From contig OU015653.1 in the NCBI GenBank assembly GCA_907165275.2, positions 14,476,001 through 14,540,000 on the forward strand: a stretch of DNA of 64,000 nt, written 5' to 3'. The stretch's first letter is position 1; each line of letters opens with the position of its first letter. Positions 22,846 through 35,739 of the stretch are shown here, one piece after another. A program made the position numbers and the translations under genes. A model generated the notes under the pieces. It was not told where the DNA came from. It saw nothing but the letters and a program-made list of their open reading frames with translations, and searched no databases. The DNA is from Zygaena filipendulae. Taxonomy: Eukaryota > Arthropoda > Insecta > Lepidoptera > Zygaenidae.

Positions 22846-25800
22846 TGGTGTTTGTATGAATTGCCACACCTGAGTGCCCAAGTGTTGTCCTTGTCAATGG
22901 TTTTCGTCGGGTGACCACTGCGCTTCGGTAGCCCAATGTTCATTATAACTTGAATGGTTCTATTCTACATACAACTATAGTTGTGATCATCGAATTTTCT
23001 TCAAAGATTTGTCCGAAATGTGTAAAAATTACGCGTATTCTGAAATGAGATACCATCGAATATCAAATTGCAAATGGCATGATCTTCGAACGCTTTCTCT
23101 AAAAAATTTAAATTACAGCGCAGTAGATGTAGTATAAATTCGAGAGACAAAGACGATAAGTACAGTAATTGAAATAGAAACAATATTAATTTAATTTTAA
23201 GGTTCGAGGCCGCAAACTCAAAGCTTATGTCAGCAACTGGGCTTCGACAACTTGCACTGTTCCTCGCAGTTTCGACTTCAGCTATTCCTGCCCATTTTAA
23301 TGAAGTATAAAAAAGCTAGACAGCAAGTTGATCTGTAAAAATAAATAAACATGCAAACGTTGTAATAAAAAAAATAACCATGTTATTTAAATCTCCTTAC
23401 ATCGATTCGAAAGGATTCCCACAAACCGCGAGCAATAAATTGAAGATATCCCAGTACTGTCGTGTACACGCTGATTTATGTCTGGAGAATAGGTATTGTA
23501 CATTGAATAATATTCTGCTCGAGGGTCTCCATTCTCGGCCTTCGCGGTTCACAAAGAAATTATTTATTTTTTTAACACAATATTTGTTATTCACCCTTTG
23601 TAATTTTTATATGGGCAACTATAAATCAAGTGCGCCGATACGGGATCCGTGTAAGGACGTGTACGAAATCCGATAAACGGATTCGGAGCATAGAAAAGGA
23701 AATAGATGCGGCTGGTACATAAGCTGCAAACATAAATAACGGCGATGTATGTACAGGGTGTTTCGGAAAATCCCCACGCACGGAGGCGGCCACGGCTGTA
23801 AATCCTAGAGTTGCAATCGTATTTTAAGCATTTCACATCTAAGGCTAATATAGGAAGGAAAAGTATTTAATGTGTAGAGTGTTTGGCTCTCGCAGCGAGT
23901 TCCAGCGTTGAAGAGGTCGTGAATTCTATTCTCACTTGTACTGGTAAATTGTGATCAAATATTCTCATGTTCTTTCCCTATGGTTGTAAATTTAGCATAG
24001 GATATCATTCAAGAGTGGAGTCTAGCTGTACCACGGTAACTTGGCAAGGAGTAATTTGAAAATTACTGATACAAAATATACAGAAAGAGCGTTTTTTTTT
24101 AAATGAAATTCATTGCACTTAGGCTTTTCGATTATATTATGTACCTATTGTATAACAAATTGTCAATTAACTCTGTATTCACCTGTTTCTGTGAACACAT
24201 AATTTAATTATCTATTGAAACATCATGTCTAAGTTAATTATATATAATGTTGTGCTAGTTGACAGCAGGTAGGTGTAATTTGTGCCAGTGACTGGATGAC
24301 AGGTTTCTTAATTAAGACAGTAAATGGTTGAACGATTGCTTTCCTCAATGTTGCCAACAAGTCTCATTCACTCTTGGGTATGCCTGCCGTCGCTTGCAGC
24401 CGATCCCTCTAATCATTCAGTAGATATTGGCAAAGACGTCAGAAGCCGACGGCCATCTGTGCTTCGATACAGAGCGATGCACTCTCGCTCGAAATTAATA
24501 TCACAGAGACATGGCAGTAGATGTTTACAAAGCATCCGACGGCGCTCGCGAGGCGTCGGGAGACCGCCTCTTTCGCTTCTCGCTATATTATATAATAGGG
24601 CTGACGACACACTCTAAACTGCACACTTATATGTAAATAATATTTCCAGCGAACGACACTACGCCATACAGGTGCAAGATTAAATTAGAGGTCCTTTCGA
24701 CAGGATCAATACAATAGAAAATATGCCCTCGATGCGTTTCCTAAGACATTGAAAACATCATAATATATTTTCCTTCTCTATTTTCGTTTCGATTATTTCA
24801 ATAACAAGTACCTGATTAGGTATGAACTTCTTTTTTAACTCGACACTGGTAAAACGTTTCATTATTTAATTCTACACTTTCTTTTGCTAAAAATACAATA
24901 AAAGCCTGTTCGATCGTTGTATCTTAAAGTTAAACGGGATCTGCTGATATAATAAAAGCTCATAGCTTAGTTAACATTCTCGTTCGAGTTGAAAAATGTT
25001 TTATTTGCATCACAAACGTCTCTGCACTCTCCGGCCATTTAGAAGGGCGGATAAAAATGCTAATAGAATTATTATGCTATGAACAGCAACAGCTGGAGCC
25101 GTGAGGGAAAATGTAAATGCTGTAGCCGGCGCGAGATTAGCTCGCGGGTCAAGCGACTTGGATTATTTAGCTGCATTCCGCAACAAATTGCTCTTTGTTA
25201 TTAACTATTTTAAGCTCTCTATAGCGGTGAACGCCGCTTATGTAGGATTAAAGGCTGTATTATATTTAAGTTACGCTGAAAGTTAAGGCTACATTGAACA
25301 AGTCATGGTAATATTATTTTGCAGCATCATACTCTCAAATGGTCTCAAGAGAATTACAGTTAAGAACAAAAAATATTAATAAAAACGCGTTTCAGTTACA
25401 CTTTACGGATATACCCACTCGTGAGATGGAATAAGCATGATCCTTGTACATGTTTACTTTTATACAAATTGCTCTCATTTTGTGTTGTCCTTGTGTGCAT
25501 TGAATTGTTAAATAAATAAATAAAAAATTATTTAGTACGATATTTTCATAACATTCTCTATACTAAACTAGCTATGTTTGTGATTTTTTCTACGTATCTG
25601 CCATGCATACATATTTCTCCATTTTTTGTGCGGTTCCAAGGTAACAACAATAGATTTTGATAAATATCAAATACTTTAAAATAAAATCGCCAACTTTTAT
25701 TTATTTGTAATGATTATTATAATTGATAAATGTCTAAAAATCCAAACTCTGGCAAAATTTACCAATTGCAACAGAAAGCAGATCGTGATGTCGTCGTAAA

Positions 25801-27421
25801 AATTTTTACACAAATATGCGCGATATTCACCACAGCTTTTCAACGCCCAGTAGTTTTTGCCGATCATTTGCCTATGAAAATGCACGTAAAATTGCTCCGT
25901 TGAAATCACATGTTGAAATTTTAAACTGCAATAGACCTTAGGAACAATGCTAGAGGCAACCCTGATTTATTTCGAATTCGAGACGCGGCAACAGGCATGA
26001 GTAAATAATTTCTTTGATTGCCGCGCAGCATCTTCACTCGTCGTCTGGAACTCGACAAAAATATTAACCGAGCTCTTCCAATTCCTTCCGCCCTGGTAGT
26101 CGACTCTCGACTGATGTCTACACTCATACTCGAGCTGCCTCAGCCGGTGCAATTGCGAACCAACTAGATACAGAGTAGAGCCGGTAGAGTAAATTGATTT
26201 CCTAGTTACGAATTTCGAGAGATGCAGTTTATACTCGTACACCTAGTGTCGCATTCAGGCACGATCGGGACGGTGCCGATGGCGGGAAATTCGGTTGACA
26301 AATCAACGCAATCATATCGTTACGAAAATAGAAATGCTAGTCTTACAGGTACATATACCGTGACGGCAGATATTTCAGTGACTGAAATGAATGAATTTAA
26401 TTCACATTCGATCTCGATTGATCGAGTCGGCTTGCGTTTTTATCTCTAGAAATAGCTTTGAAGTTCAGAGTCGGGTTAATGAAATGTGCTTTTTTAGTTT
26501 GTAGGAAAAAAAAATAATGGCAAAAGATGATCGAAAATCTGTATTATATACATCATTTTAAACAAATTTCAAAAACAGTCACTATCCTGTAAAATATAAT
26601 AATTCTAATATAGTCTATAAATGTTGATAGTTTATATGGAAAAGCCAAGCGGTTTCTGTACTGATGTTATTACACTGATACTGTACTGTAAAATAATATT
26701 TTATAAAGCAATGTTATTACAGAAAAATCTTTTAATATTATGTACTTATTGTAGATTATAAAGAAAGAGAGATAACAGTCTTATAATAATCTATTTTACT
26801 GATTCTACATTATACAGTAACATTGTATTAGAGTTCAGAAGCTAAAACAAACTAAACCAATAATCTCAGAACAAAGAACGAGTAACAAATCGGATAAAAC
26901 ACGTTACTTTAGCTCTGAAACAAATCTAAATGAACTCGAAAAATACGCTGTGGAGGTAAATAATGTGAGAAAGAGCGGGGGACCTTTTAAAGTTAAAAGT
27001 TAAAGACAGCTAATGGGATTTGTTCCTCTATGGTTTGGACAAATAAAGGTCGTTTGGAAGTAGCAGTTTTAATACATCAGAGAATTTGTGCTCAGGTGCT
27101 TTGTACAATTTAATTGTGCCGGGGCGAGGTAGCGCCGGCAAGCGTCCGAGGAAATGTAATAAACAGTCGTGTCCCAACAAATATTTAGTGAATTCAGCGA
27201 CAGAACCCGGGCTAGGGACTAGGGAGGTCGGCGACTCGGGAATTATGTTGCGCGGTGGACTTCTATATGCTCGTTCTATACGTTTCTTTAGTTCTGACAC
27301 AAAGATCCTTGGATCTTGCACGAATTTGATAGATTAGCTGTTGACAGTTACGTATTTTTTCACTGTATACTTGTGACATTCATTCCTAGGTAACTAAAAT
27401 CAAAATAGCGCTACTTTACCA
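22846..27421. other. unassigned stretch upstream of the tetraspanin gene
   Basis: About 4.6 kb, less repeat-dense than the introns. Parts near 24.3-24.6, 25.1, 26.0-26.4 and 27.05-27.3 kb are richer in GC but have no conserved protein motif or convincing splice-bounded exon. They could be regulatory DNA; nothing further can be supported. Confidence 0.4.
23870..24000 (+). mobile_element. possible tRNA-derived SINE head
   Basis: TTGGCTCTCGCAG resembles an A box and GTCGTGAATTCTATTCTC a degraded B box, about 45 bp apart. Weak evidence. Confidence 0.25.
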
Positions 27422-27739
27422 ATGGGGATGTGGACTACTTTTGAAAATCAAAATTCTAATTGGTCCGTCAGTTAGAAAATAAAAAAACAATAGACACGTA
27501 TTTTTTGATTTTTCAAATAAATTAAAATATACAGAGATAAAGCACATTAAAGTTTAGGGTGAGGGGATCGTGACGTCACTAACCGCTAAAACCGCCATAC
27601 AAACTGTCAGAATAGTGACGTCACGCGAAATTTCTACTCAATGTATCGCCGTTATTTTTTGATTACGTAAAAAAAGAAAAAGCAAGTGTCCAATAATCTA
27701 CAAGACAGACTAAAAATAAAAATTAATCAACATGCCCAT
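27422..27739 (+). mobile_element. CRE-MITE copy D
   Basis: Full-length plus copy with ends ATGGGGATGTGGACTA and TTAATCAACATGCCCAT. TGACGTCA sites are at 27571-27578 and 27616-27623, 45 bp apart. Confidence 0.8.
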
Positions 27740-30043
27740 TGTAACTTTATCAATAGCTGGATTGTTCTTGTGAGCATTAACTGTTAAAAACAAAACATTG
27801 ATGCATCTTTATTTATGTCTTTTTTATTATCAAGAAATACCAACCCCAAGTTGAAGGAATGGCAAAGTAGTTGCAGAAATTATAAATTGACTGGCTTATA
27901 ATTAGCATGTTATACTAGCATAGGCACTCAAAACGTATTGATATACCTACTAAAAACAAAATAATCGGTGATGCAAAAAGGTCCATACAAAAAGGCTTGC
28001 AAAATACAACTCTGTGAAGAATCTGTAGTTAGAGGTTTTGAACTTTTCAAAAGCTTTATGTAGAAGTTTTATGTACGAATCACTGTTTAGTCAACTCATT
28101 TGGAACATTTTGTAATAATGTCTAAACTACATAAAAGTATGATTTTATCCATAGTGAGATTCAAAAATAGAGATTAAAATAAAGAAGTAAAAATCGCTGT
28201 CACCTATGGCTTGAGCTCGAGGATTTGGCGCTACTTATGAGCGTGCACGTGCACGCGACGCGTGCCGGCGTGGGGTAGGTGGGGGAGGGGGCGGGGCATG
28301 CAGCAATAAACGCATTGCCCGCTGATTCTATTAACACAACAATTTCTTCAATCCCCGGCGTTTATCTTATTGCACTGTCCTGCATTTTAATCAGCTATTC
28401 TTAGGGATGGCACATCTTATTGCGGTCACTTCGCAAAGCATCGAACAACGCATTGATATCGGACTAATGAATTTTGCAGAAAAGAATTGCTAGGTCTGAA
28501 GGAAACTTTTGATTGCAAGTTTTACTATCTCGCAATGTTTGTATGTATTATCTTTTACGGTTCAAAATTTGTAATCGTTTTTCAACCACCAGATATCAAT
28601 TCGATGTCCAATCGAAGGGAAACTTTCCATTTAACATGTCTTTCGCGATTTCTAGAGAGTTTTTTTTTTCTCTCTTTTCGTCAGATTGAGTCTCTATATT
28701 TTTTTTTATAACTTAACTTTTATTCAACTCAATTTAAGGATATCAAAATGACAAACCGTGACTGAAAATATTAAATGGACAGACAAAATAATTTAATTTT
28801 ACCTACGTATAAAAAAATGTCCCGGCTCTTTTGCAACATTCGCGTATTATGAATTCCCTAAACGTTTCGTGTTTTCATGAAAGCTATGAAGTAAAAAGTT
28901 TATGAATGATAAAGCAGCCGGTGTTAAAACCTTCAATTATTTTGTCCGAACCTCGAAATCAAATCTCTACAGAATGCCCAGAGGAAATGTCCACAACATC
29001 GGAGGTGCTTAATCTACGTACAATGAAATTTGTAACTTATTCTGTCATTTTTAACGTTCTGTATTGAATACTAACAAGTCCAAAGTGTACACAAAAGTGG
29101 AGAAAAATACAGTTCACTTGGTTGTACATGTACACTGGTTGTTTCTCGTGGTTTTGTCCCTACAGAATTTTGATTGTTCGTACAATCTTTTAATTGCCAT
29201 CGCCTATTACAATATAATATTCTTATGACTGTTTCTCTATTGCTAAAAGTTACTTAAATTATTATACTATCCAATACCCTCCGCACCTGATTGACTAGTA
29301 GATAATGCTACTTTAAAAATAAGTCCACTATAAGTATCGGTAAGATGTCTTACACAAATTTATGTAAATATTTATTCTATACTTTTGATAACCCACAAAA
29401 TACCACTTCGAAATTTGACTTTAAAAAATATATAAGTACCTATAATATAGATACGATTAACAAAACTGTCTGTCTGTTTCAGTGCGCTATCAGCTTAATG
29501 GATTAAAAAAGAACTTACATAGATCTTTAGTCAATATAGGATACTTCCGATCCTGAAAACCGTTTTCGGTCATCTAAAATACAGTAGGTACGCGATTGAA
29601 ACCACAGTCCAAAACGATATTAAAAGAACTCAAGTGCCTCCTACATCCATATCTTAACCTGGTACGTCCCGACCGCATACCAATTCAGTAGAAAGTGGTC
29701 TCTTGTCTCCACCAATAAACATAGGTACACCTACAATTGGTGATTGGGTTTAAATTTTATCGACGCCCGAGCGGTATTAGGAGACACGTACGAGTAGCAA
29801 ATTTAGTAGATGGGGTTAGTGGTAAGGATACATCCGCAGACATTAACACAGAGGGCGCTAGGTGCTCCGTCTGGCAGTAGACGAGCGGGATCCCGACCTC
29901 ATTCATACATATTACATTAGAACACGTTATAAATCTTGGCGGGGTAAATGGAATTTCGATTTATTGTTAAGTTTGGTATGTGCAGGAATATGTTAACAAG
30001 GATTTTATGATGTATTCATTTACGATCTTTATTTTAGTAAGGA
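27740..30043. other. unassigned stretch with a small GC island
   Basis: AT-rich and gene-free by eye except for the GC-rich patch at 28.23-28.31 kb. Confidence 0.4.
28272..28297 (+). other. G-quadruplex-capable G runs in a GC island
   Basis: Four runs of at least four Gs are separated by spacers of 5, 1 and 1 nt. A palindromic GTGCACGTGCAC (E-box CACGTG core) lies about 45 bp upstream. No transcript start or exon can be assigned. Confidence 0.55.
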
Positions 30044-30230
30044 CTAGATATTTCCCGCGGTTTCACCCGCTTTAACACCGGAGTTCCCGCTAAAACTCCG
30101 GGGCAAAAAGTACCCTATGTCCTTGTACGTGTATAGAAAATTTCATGATGATAGGTTGAGCTGTCATGATATGAAAGGATAACAAACAAACAAACTCACA
30201 TTTGCATTTATAATACCTATTAAGGATTCA
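30044..30230 (-). mobile_element. Helitron-like element (H18)
   Basis: Minus copy: CCCGCGGTTTCACCCGC, AAAAGTACCCTATGTCC, ATGATGATAGGTTGAG and a 5' end near AATACCTATTAAGGAT. Confidence 0.55.
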
Positions 30231-31261
30231 CGCTCCTGATTTGAAGATCTATGTAGGTACAAAAAGAATATTGATGTTGATAGCTACTAGTCATTGCTCA
30301 CGTCTCCGCCTGCATAGTACATGGAATTAAACTGGTATCAATGGTTTTAAATGTTGCAATAATGCAGAATTATGATAAAAAAACAGGATTCACCTTATTC
30401 TACAATCTATAAGTATAAACTTACATAACTATACTACTATCTACTTCTTTTTAACAAAAAAGTTTACAAGATAGTAATATTATGATTTTTATAGCGGGTG
30501 GTGTCATACCCTGTATGCACCTTAACTGAATTAGTTGCGATGAAACAGAGCCTTCCAATACATACACTGCAAAAACCTTTTGCATAATTTTCTTTTAAAT
30601 ATCACTTAGGTAATTACCTCAAGTTATATTAATGTAAAATATTGGTGGCTTTTCTATTTAATTTTCAGAAGCGTCTCCTATTTAAAAACTAATCAAATAA
30701 GATAATTAAAACTCTCAATATTATTAAATTAGTAATGATTTACTACTATCAGAATTTTAATACAAATTTCACCATAATAATATATGTTTGAAGTTAAACG
30801 AGCCGGAAGGAGTGTAGTTAAGAAATGTTTAAAAGTTAAATAGGTAAATTTGTTTTTTTCGAAAGTCAGCGAAACAAATTCAGAGCACTTGCACAGTAGT
30901 TGAGTAATTAAAAACCTTACTTAGCATAAAGTGTGGCAATCGCTCAATGTCACTGAGCACGTGGTTGGGAAAAAAATCACTCGCAATATTTAGCATTTCT
31001 ACTTGGAACGCTCAAAAAGGAGGAAAATATTTTTTGCAACCAAACGGCCAAAGCTTAACTTCCTGCAAACGGAAAATTCATACTCAGAGGGTGGGTATAA
31101 TAATATAAACGACCTGTAGTTAGTTGTTCTAATTAAAGAAACTCCCATCGTCCTCGAAAACATCGCAGTAGTAGATGGATAAAAATACAATAAAAAATAT
31201 TAAAAGCATACAGAGTGTAAAGGTTATGTAAGCGGTAACTTGATAATTCTAGCTCACACCT

Positions 31262-31453
31262 AACTTATAATATATATAAATCACGTGTCACGTTGTTTGT
31301 CCGCGATGTACTCCTAAACTACTGAACGGATTTTGATAAAATTTCGTGACCATTTATGATATGGTCCAACTTAAAAGATAGGATAGTTTTTATCCCGGAA
31401 TTCCCGTGGGAACTCCGGAATTACCGCGGATGAAATTGCGGGGGACAGCTAGT
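31262..31453 (+). mobile_element. Helitron-like element, second subfamily (H19)
   Basis: GTTTGTCCGCGATGTACTCC, CTACTGAACGGATTTTGA, TTATCCCGGAATTCCCGTGG and a GGGGGACAGCTAGT end. Confidence 0.5.
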
Positions 31454-31700
31454 AAAAAATATAAATAAAGGAAGAACATAGATAAAATGTGGGTTTACGT
31501 ATCCTTTACATTTGATTTGTCGACTTGGCAGCGGCGATACAAAGAAAAAAAAGACCTGAAATGTCCTTTAGGGTGAGATCTGTCGACGCGCTGACAACTT
31601 GCACGCTCAATTAAAAAAAAAAAAATAATATTTGTGATGAGAATCGAATACTAAACCTCCTTTCGTCCTTTGTTTAACCTTACGACCTGTATAGTATATA
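31454..31700 (-). mobile_element. tRNA-derived SINE remnant
   Basis: Minus-strand relative of 34800-35135: both share TTTACATTTG...TTTTGTCG and a CAGCGGC...TACC block. A TGAGAATCGAATACT at about 31638 is a degraded B box. An A run sits between. Confidence 0.35.
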
Positions 31701-32864
31701 TCTATGGTAATTCTCACGATCCATAAAATATCACGCATCCCGGTGTATATCTGATTACATTTGTTCAATGATAAGAAAAGAAAATTTATGGCCTCTTTTA
31801 TTACAACGAGGGAACGCTTAATACAAGGGTCATTAGCTATCTGGAAGCGAACGTACACTGAGTATACGGAGAGAAACTATTACGACGGAAATATAATATA
31901 GGGACAATAAGACGTCAAGTCGGCAATAAGCAAAATAATACATATAGAGAAAACAATCTCATACAGTCGTCGAATATAGAAAGGGATCGTTCGCCCGTAT
32001 CGTATCTGACGATCGAACAGGCCGTCTGGGGAGGAGCCAAACAAACAAGAGTACAGCCAGACAGACAGTCGCGGACAAGTATTCCATTAATATTCCATTC
32101 ATATTTAAATCTGATTCGACAGGCGTTATCTCGAACGCTCCGGCATTCGGATCACGCACCGTGCGCTTGCAAAACCACAGCACGATCCCAGGAGACACCA
32201 AAACTCATGATTGCCTTCATCCGCCCTGTCCCGGCGCGCGGCTTCGGCCGCAGCTTTTAGCTTTTTGTTAACTTCAACTCAATCTCGAGCTTAATTAGTG
32301 TTAGAGAAAGTTTCTTTAAAATTTTCCTGACTAAAAGCGTCGCTGTTAAATTTCCTTTTCGTATTTTAATTTCCTTGCTAAGCGAGTTTCTTTTACTCGA
32401 ACAGATAGGTGTACAGATCGACTTCGTGTCTGACGTTAGGGTTTGTATTTAAATTCTTTGTGTTTTCGCGATGAGTTGTGAATGGCAGGGTTGATGACGC
32501 TGCGAAGTGTTGATTACGGCGAGCTCCTACAAATAAATTAAACATTTATTTTCACCGGCACAGTCTAAAGGAACACAATTTGAGATGCGAATAATTTTAA
32601 TTCGCGGTTTATTTACATTTATTCAAAACAAGTTAGTAATGGGCTCATTTTAGATACAATTAATCTCATTAGAGAGCAGAAAGGAAAAAAAAAACTCAGT
32701 GTGTTGAAAAAAGTTGAAAGTTGATACCAACACCAACGTTATATGTATTTGAAAATATATAAAAATCTTTACATATAACGACATTGTTTACTAGAGGCTA
32801 CTAGGCTAGAGGAAAGATTATTTAGATAAGAGCGTCTAATTATTACTAAGAGTATTCGAAAGTT
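31701..32864. other. unassigned stretch
   Basis: No supported gene. A short stem with a TTCG loop (GCGGC-TTCG-GCCGC) lies at 32238-32251 in a CpG-rich patch. Confidence 0.35.
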
Positions 32865-33020
32865 TTATTTATTTATTTAGTCAACAGAAATACACCAGCT
32901 TACAAATTACAACGTACAAATCTATGGAAAGCATTGTTAGGGTATTTCCTATAATAGGCTAAAACAACATGCAAAAGGTGATGTAGGTATGTAGGTGCCA
33001 TAGGTAGTAGTTAAATTAAC
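32865..33020 (-). mobile_element. LINE 3' end with (TTTA)n tail
   Basis: TTTATTTATTTATTTAGTCA then ACACCAGCTTACAAATTACA, the usual look of a reversed lepidopteran LINE 3' end. A similar tail is at 46550-46630. Confidence 0.4.
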
Positions 33021-33189
33021 AAACATTAGTAGGCTATTGATTGACCATTTATCTAGACTTATACAGAAGAGATTTGAACTCATAAAAGCTGCAATTCAAC
33101 AAGTCTATTTTTTTGTTACTTTGGTACAGCTCGTTGTGGCTGCGACAGATTCGAGGCAATATGCTGTGGTGACCGAGATTCGTTCTATA

Positions 33190-33519
33190 ATAGGCATGTT
33201 GACTACTTTTGAAAATCAAAATTCTAATTAGTCCGTCAGTTAGAAAATAAAAAAAACAATAGACACGTATTTTTTGCTTTTTTAAATAAATTAAAATATA
33301 CAGAGATAAAGCACATTAAAGTTTAGGGTGAGGGGCTCGTGACGTCACTAACCGCAAAACAGCCATAGAAACTGTCAGAATAGTGACGTCACGCGAAATT
33401 TCAACTCAATATATCGCCGTTATTTTTTGATTCCGTAAAAAAAGAAAAAAATACGTGTCCAATAGTTTTTAATAATCTACAAGACGGACTAAAAAATAAA
33501 AATTAGTCAACATGCCCAT
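33190..33519 (+). mobile_element. CRE-MITE copy E
   Basis: Full-length plus copy, ATAGGCATGTTGACTA to TTAGTCAACATGCCCAT. TGACGTCA sites are at 33340-33347 and 33384-33391. Confidence 0.8.
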
Positions 33520-33599
33520 TGTTTACTGAAAATGGTTTGAAATTGCTTATTAATTGCAGCGCTCGCTGCTGCGTGGAATGGTAAAATTAAGCTTAGAAA

Positions 33600-33700
33600 G
33601 AAGTTCTGGTTCTATGTGCCTTTATGCGGGAATCGAACCCGTGATACGTAGTAGTAGTAGTTGGATTCGCCAATTATTAATAATTAAACCAATGGTGCTG
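33600..33700 (-). mobile_element. tRNA-derived SINE head
   Basis: The minus strand carries a perfect B box, GGGTTCGATTCCC (33640-33628). Upstream ACAGCACCATTGGTTTA is A-box-like. The acceptor stem does not close, so it is not a tRNA gene. Confidence 0.45.
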
Positions 33701-34184
33701 TCAATCACTTGTCCCCGAATCTCAAATGTAGTAGTTTGTAGAAGTATATCAATTAAAACTACCATACAAAAGACACAAGAATATTGCTGATGTATGATAA
33801 GCAAGTCAAAAAAACAAGGTAGGCAACTAAATATATAGGACGTAATTTCTTTGAAAAGCTAACGTAATCATGAAGAATATTCAAATCTTAATCCGAAAGA
33901 GGAACTGTGAAATGGATGTTTAAGGCGACTATAAGACGCAAATTTAGCAAAATTGCGGGAACAACATATCTTTAACATACCAATAAAGAACTAGAAATTA
34001 ATTTTTTTTTGAAGTATAAAATGTCTGAATGTCTTTTTTTAGAAAAGACAAAATGAATTAAATCTACCTATACCTACGTATTAAGAAGTTTAAGTCAAAA
34101 GATTCTAATATTACAGATAATAATCTTCTCAAAACTCCATTGTCATTTTAAAACGTGGCATAGAACAACATTAAGCGCACGTAT

Positions 34185-34236
34185 CATCTTATTTTATCTT
34201 TATGGTATCAAATAAACTTTTTCTATTCTATTCTAT
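34185..34236 (+). mobile_element. LINE 3' end with (CTATT)n tail
   Basis: ATGGTATCAAATAAACTTTT followed by CTATT pentamers; matches the reversed tail at 9906-10000. Confidence 0.5.
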
Positions 34237-34297
34237 ATTTCAAGTGTGGTGGAAACAGCTTACGCTTACGTCTCGGCGTAATCACACGGATTTTTAA

Positions 34298-34485
34298 ATG
34301 AAATCTCAATCCACCTGGAAAGAGCGATCCCGATCCAGCTCCGAAAGTACGGAGCATTCAGCGGTTACCATGCATTATCAGACAGACTCAGGCAGTCGCC
34401 GCAATGACTGGCATGGAGGAAGGGTTTTTAGTCCGTGCAAATCGGACACTCCCTGCCAGTACGTGTTGGCGGAGGTCCGGTAAGG
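34298..34485 (+). CDS. candidate first coding exon, unidentified
   Basis: An open frame from ATG at 34298 encodes about 61 residues rich in S, R and E and reaches a GT donor context (GAGGTCCG then GTAAGG) at about 34479-34480. GC content is above its surroundings. It is not recognised, and no following exon was found. It could be chance. Confidence 0.2.
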
Positions 34486-34799
34486 ATTTTTCCCTCCTCG
34501 CTTAAAAAAAGGTAATCTCAATGCTTGAAAATATGTATCTTGTGTTTTTGCAGTATATGCCGCTCTTGATATTATGAGCACAAAACTGAAACTGAATGTT
34601 CATCTACTTCATTATACAACTACTAATGACTCGGAGCACGTTGTGTCTGCAGCGAGCGACTCCGAGCAGTCCAGATAAATGGGACGACTATCAGCTATGC
34701 CCCAGAGGCTGAACGTTGTTTCACTGTGATAAAATTATTGCCAGCTCTTTACTTGCTATGCAGTATTTAAAACATTTCTTTGCGGAAGGACAACAATAT

Positions 34800-35135
34800 T
34801 ATACAGAGTGTAAATTTAAATGAGAGACGTAGTATGTAGAAACCCTCGATAATTCATACTTACATGTAACGCACAGAGAAAACCTATAAACAAATGAGGG
34901 TAAACGCAGGTGCTAGATTTTACATTTGTTTTGTCGGCACGTCAGCGGCATTACCTGAGGGGCATTGAATGACCCTCAGGTTATGATCTGACGGCGCCCA
35001 GACAGCAAATCATCCCCTCTGTTAAAAGTATTTGTTCACTCAGAATACACGGGAATAGAACCCGCTACACTTGGCGTAGCGACTATATACATCAAGTATC
35101 GACCACTAGACTGACGGTGCAGTCATGATTTCTAT
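34800..35135 (-). mobile_element. tRNA-derived SINE
   Basis: Minus strand: GTCAGTCTAGTGGTC (A box) then GCGGGTTCTATTCCC (35065-35051, B box with one change), then a body with an inverted CCTGAGGGG...CCCTCAGG near 34955-34982. A related remnant is at 31454-31700. Confidence 0.5.
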
Positions 35136-35539
35136 AGTTAATTCAATTTCTTTACAACGACGAAACAACAGTCCGGACCCACTCAGTTCACGCTCTCATA
35201 TCCCACCAATACGTAATGGCAGATGGGAAAATAATCGACATTAATGCTTTCAATCATAGAGACATTATTTGTTAATCATAGCGCGTTATTTGTATTCAAA
35301 GTTGTTCCGTTCGAAATCGATGCAAAGTAGCGGTTTTATGTCTATTAATTCTATGCTTTCAATATGATTCGACTTCGTTTTCATTACGCCACAAATAACT
35401 AATTCAAGCTGATAATGAGCGAGCAAATCAATCACTCCGCTAGAGTGGAGTCTCCCATTGTGTTCTTGGTGGGTTTGTTTGTTTGTATAAACATCCGCCC
35501 AATGTCGTCCCTCGCTTTCTTCTGATATCATTAAAGAGC

Positions 35540-35739
35540 CCTACTAATATTATAAATGCGAAAGTTTGTATGTATGGATGGATGTTTGTTACTCTTTCAC
35601 GAAAAAACTACTGGATGGATTTCAATGAAACTTTACAATAATATAGCTTATACATCAGATTAACACATAGGGTACTTTTTATCCCGGAATTCCCGCGGAA
35701 ACTCTGAAATTAACGGTGAAACCGCGGGGCACAACTAGT
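35540..35739 (+). mobile_element. Helitron-like element (H20)
   Basis: CCTACTAATATTATAAATGC start, ATGGATGGATG tract, GTGAAACCGCGGGGCACAAC plus TAGT end; near-identical in layout to H6 and H16. Confidence 0.7.

Noticed and set aside
27028..27321. 97-residue minus ORF in a GC-richer patch
   Set aside because: An overlapping plus-strand ORF covers the same patch, no domain is recognised and splice sites are not convincing.
33628..33642. tRNA gene suggested by a perfect B box
   Set aside because: No closable acceptor stem or anticodon arm; better explained as a SINE head.
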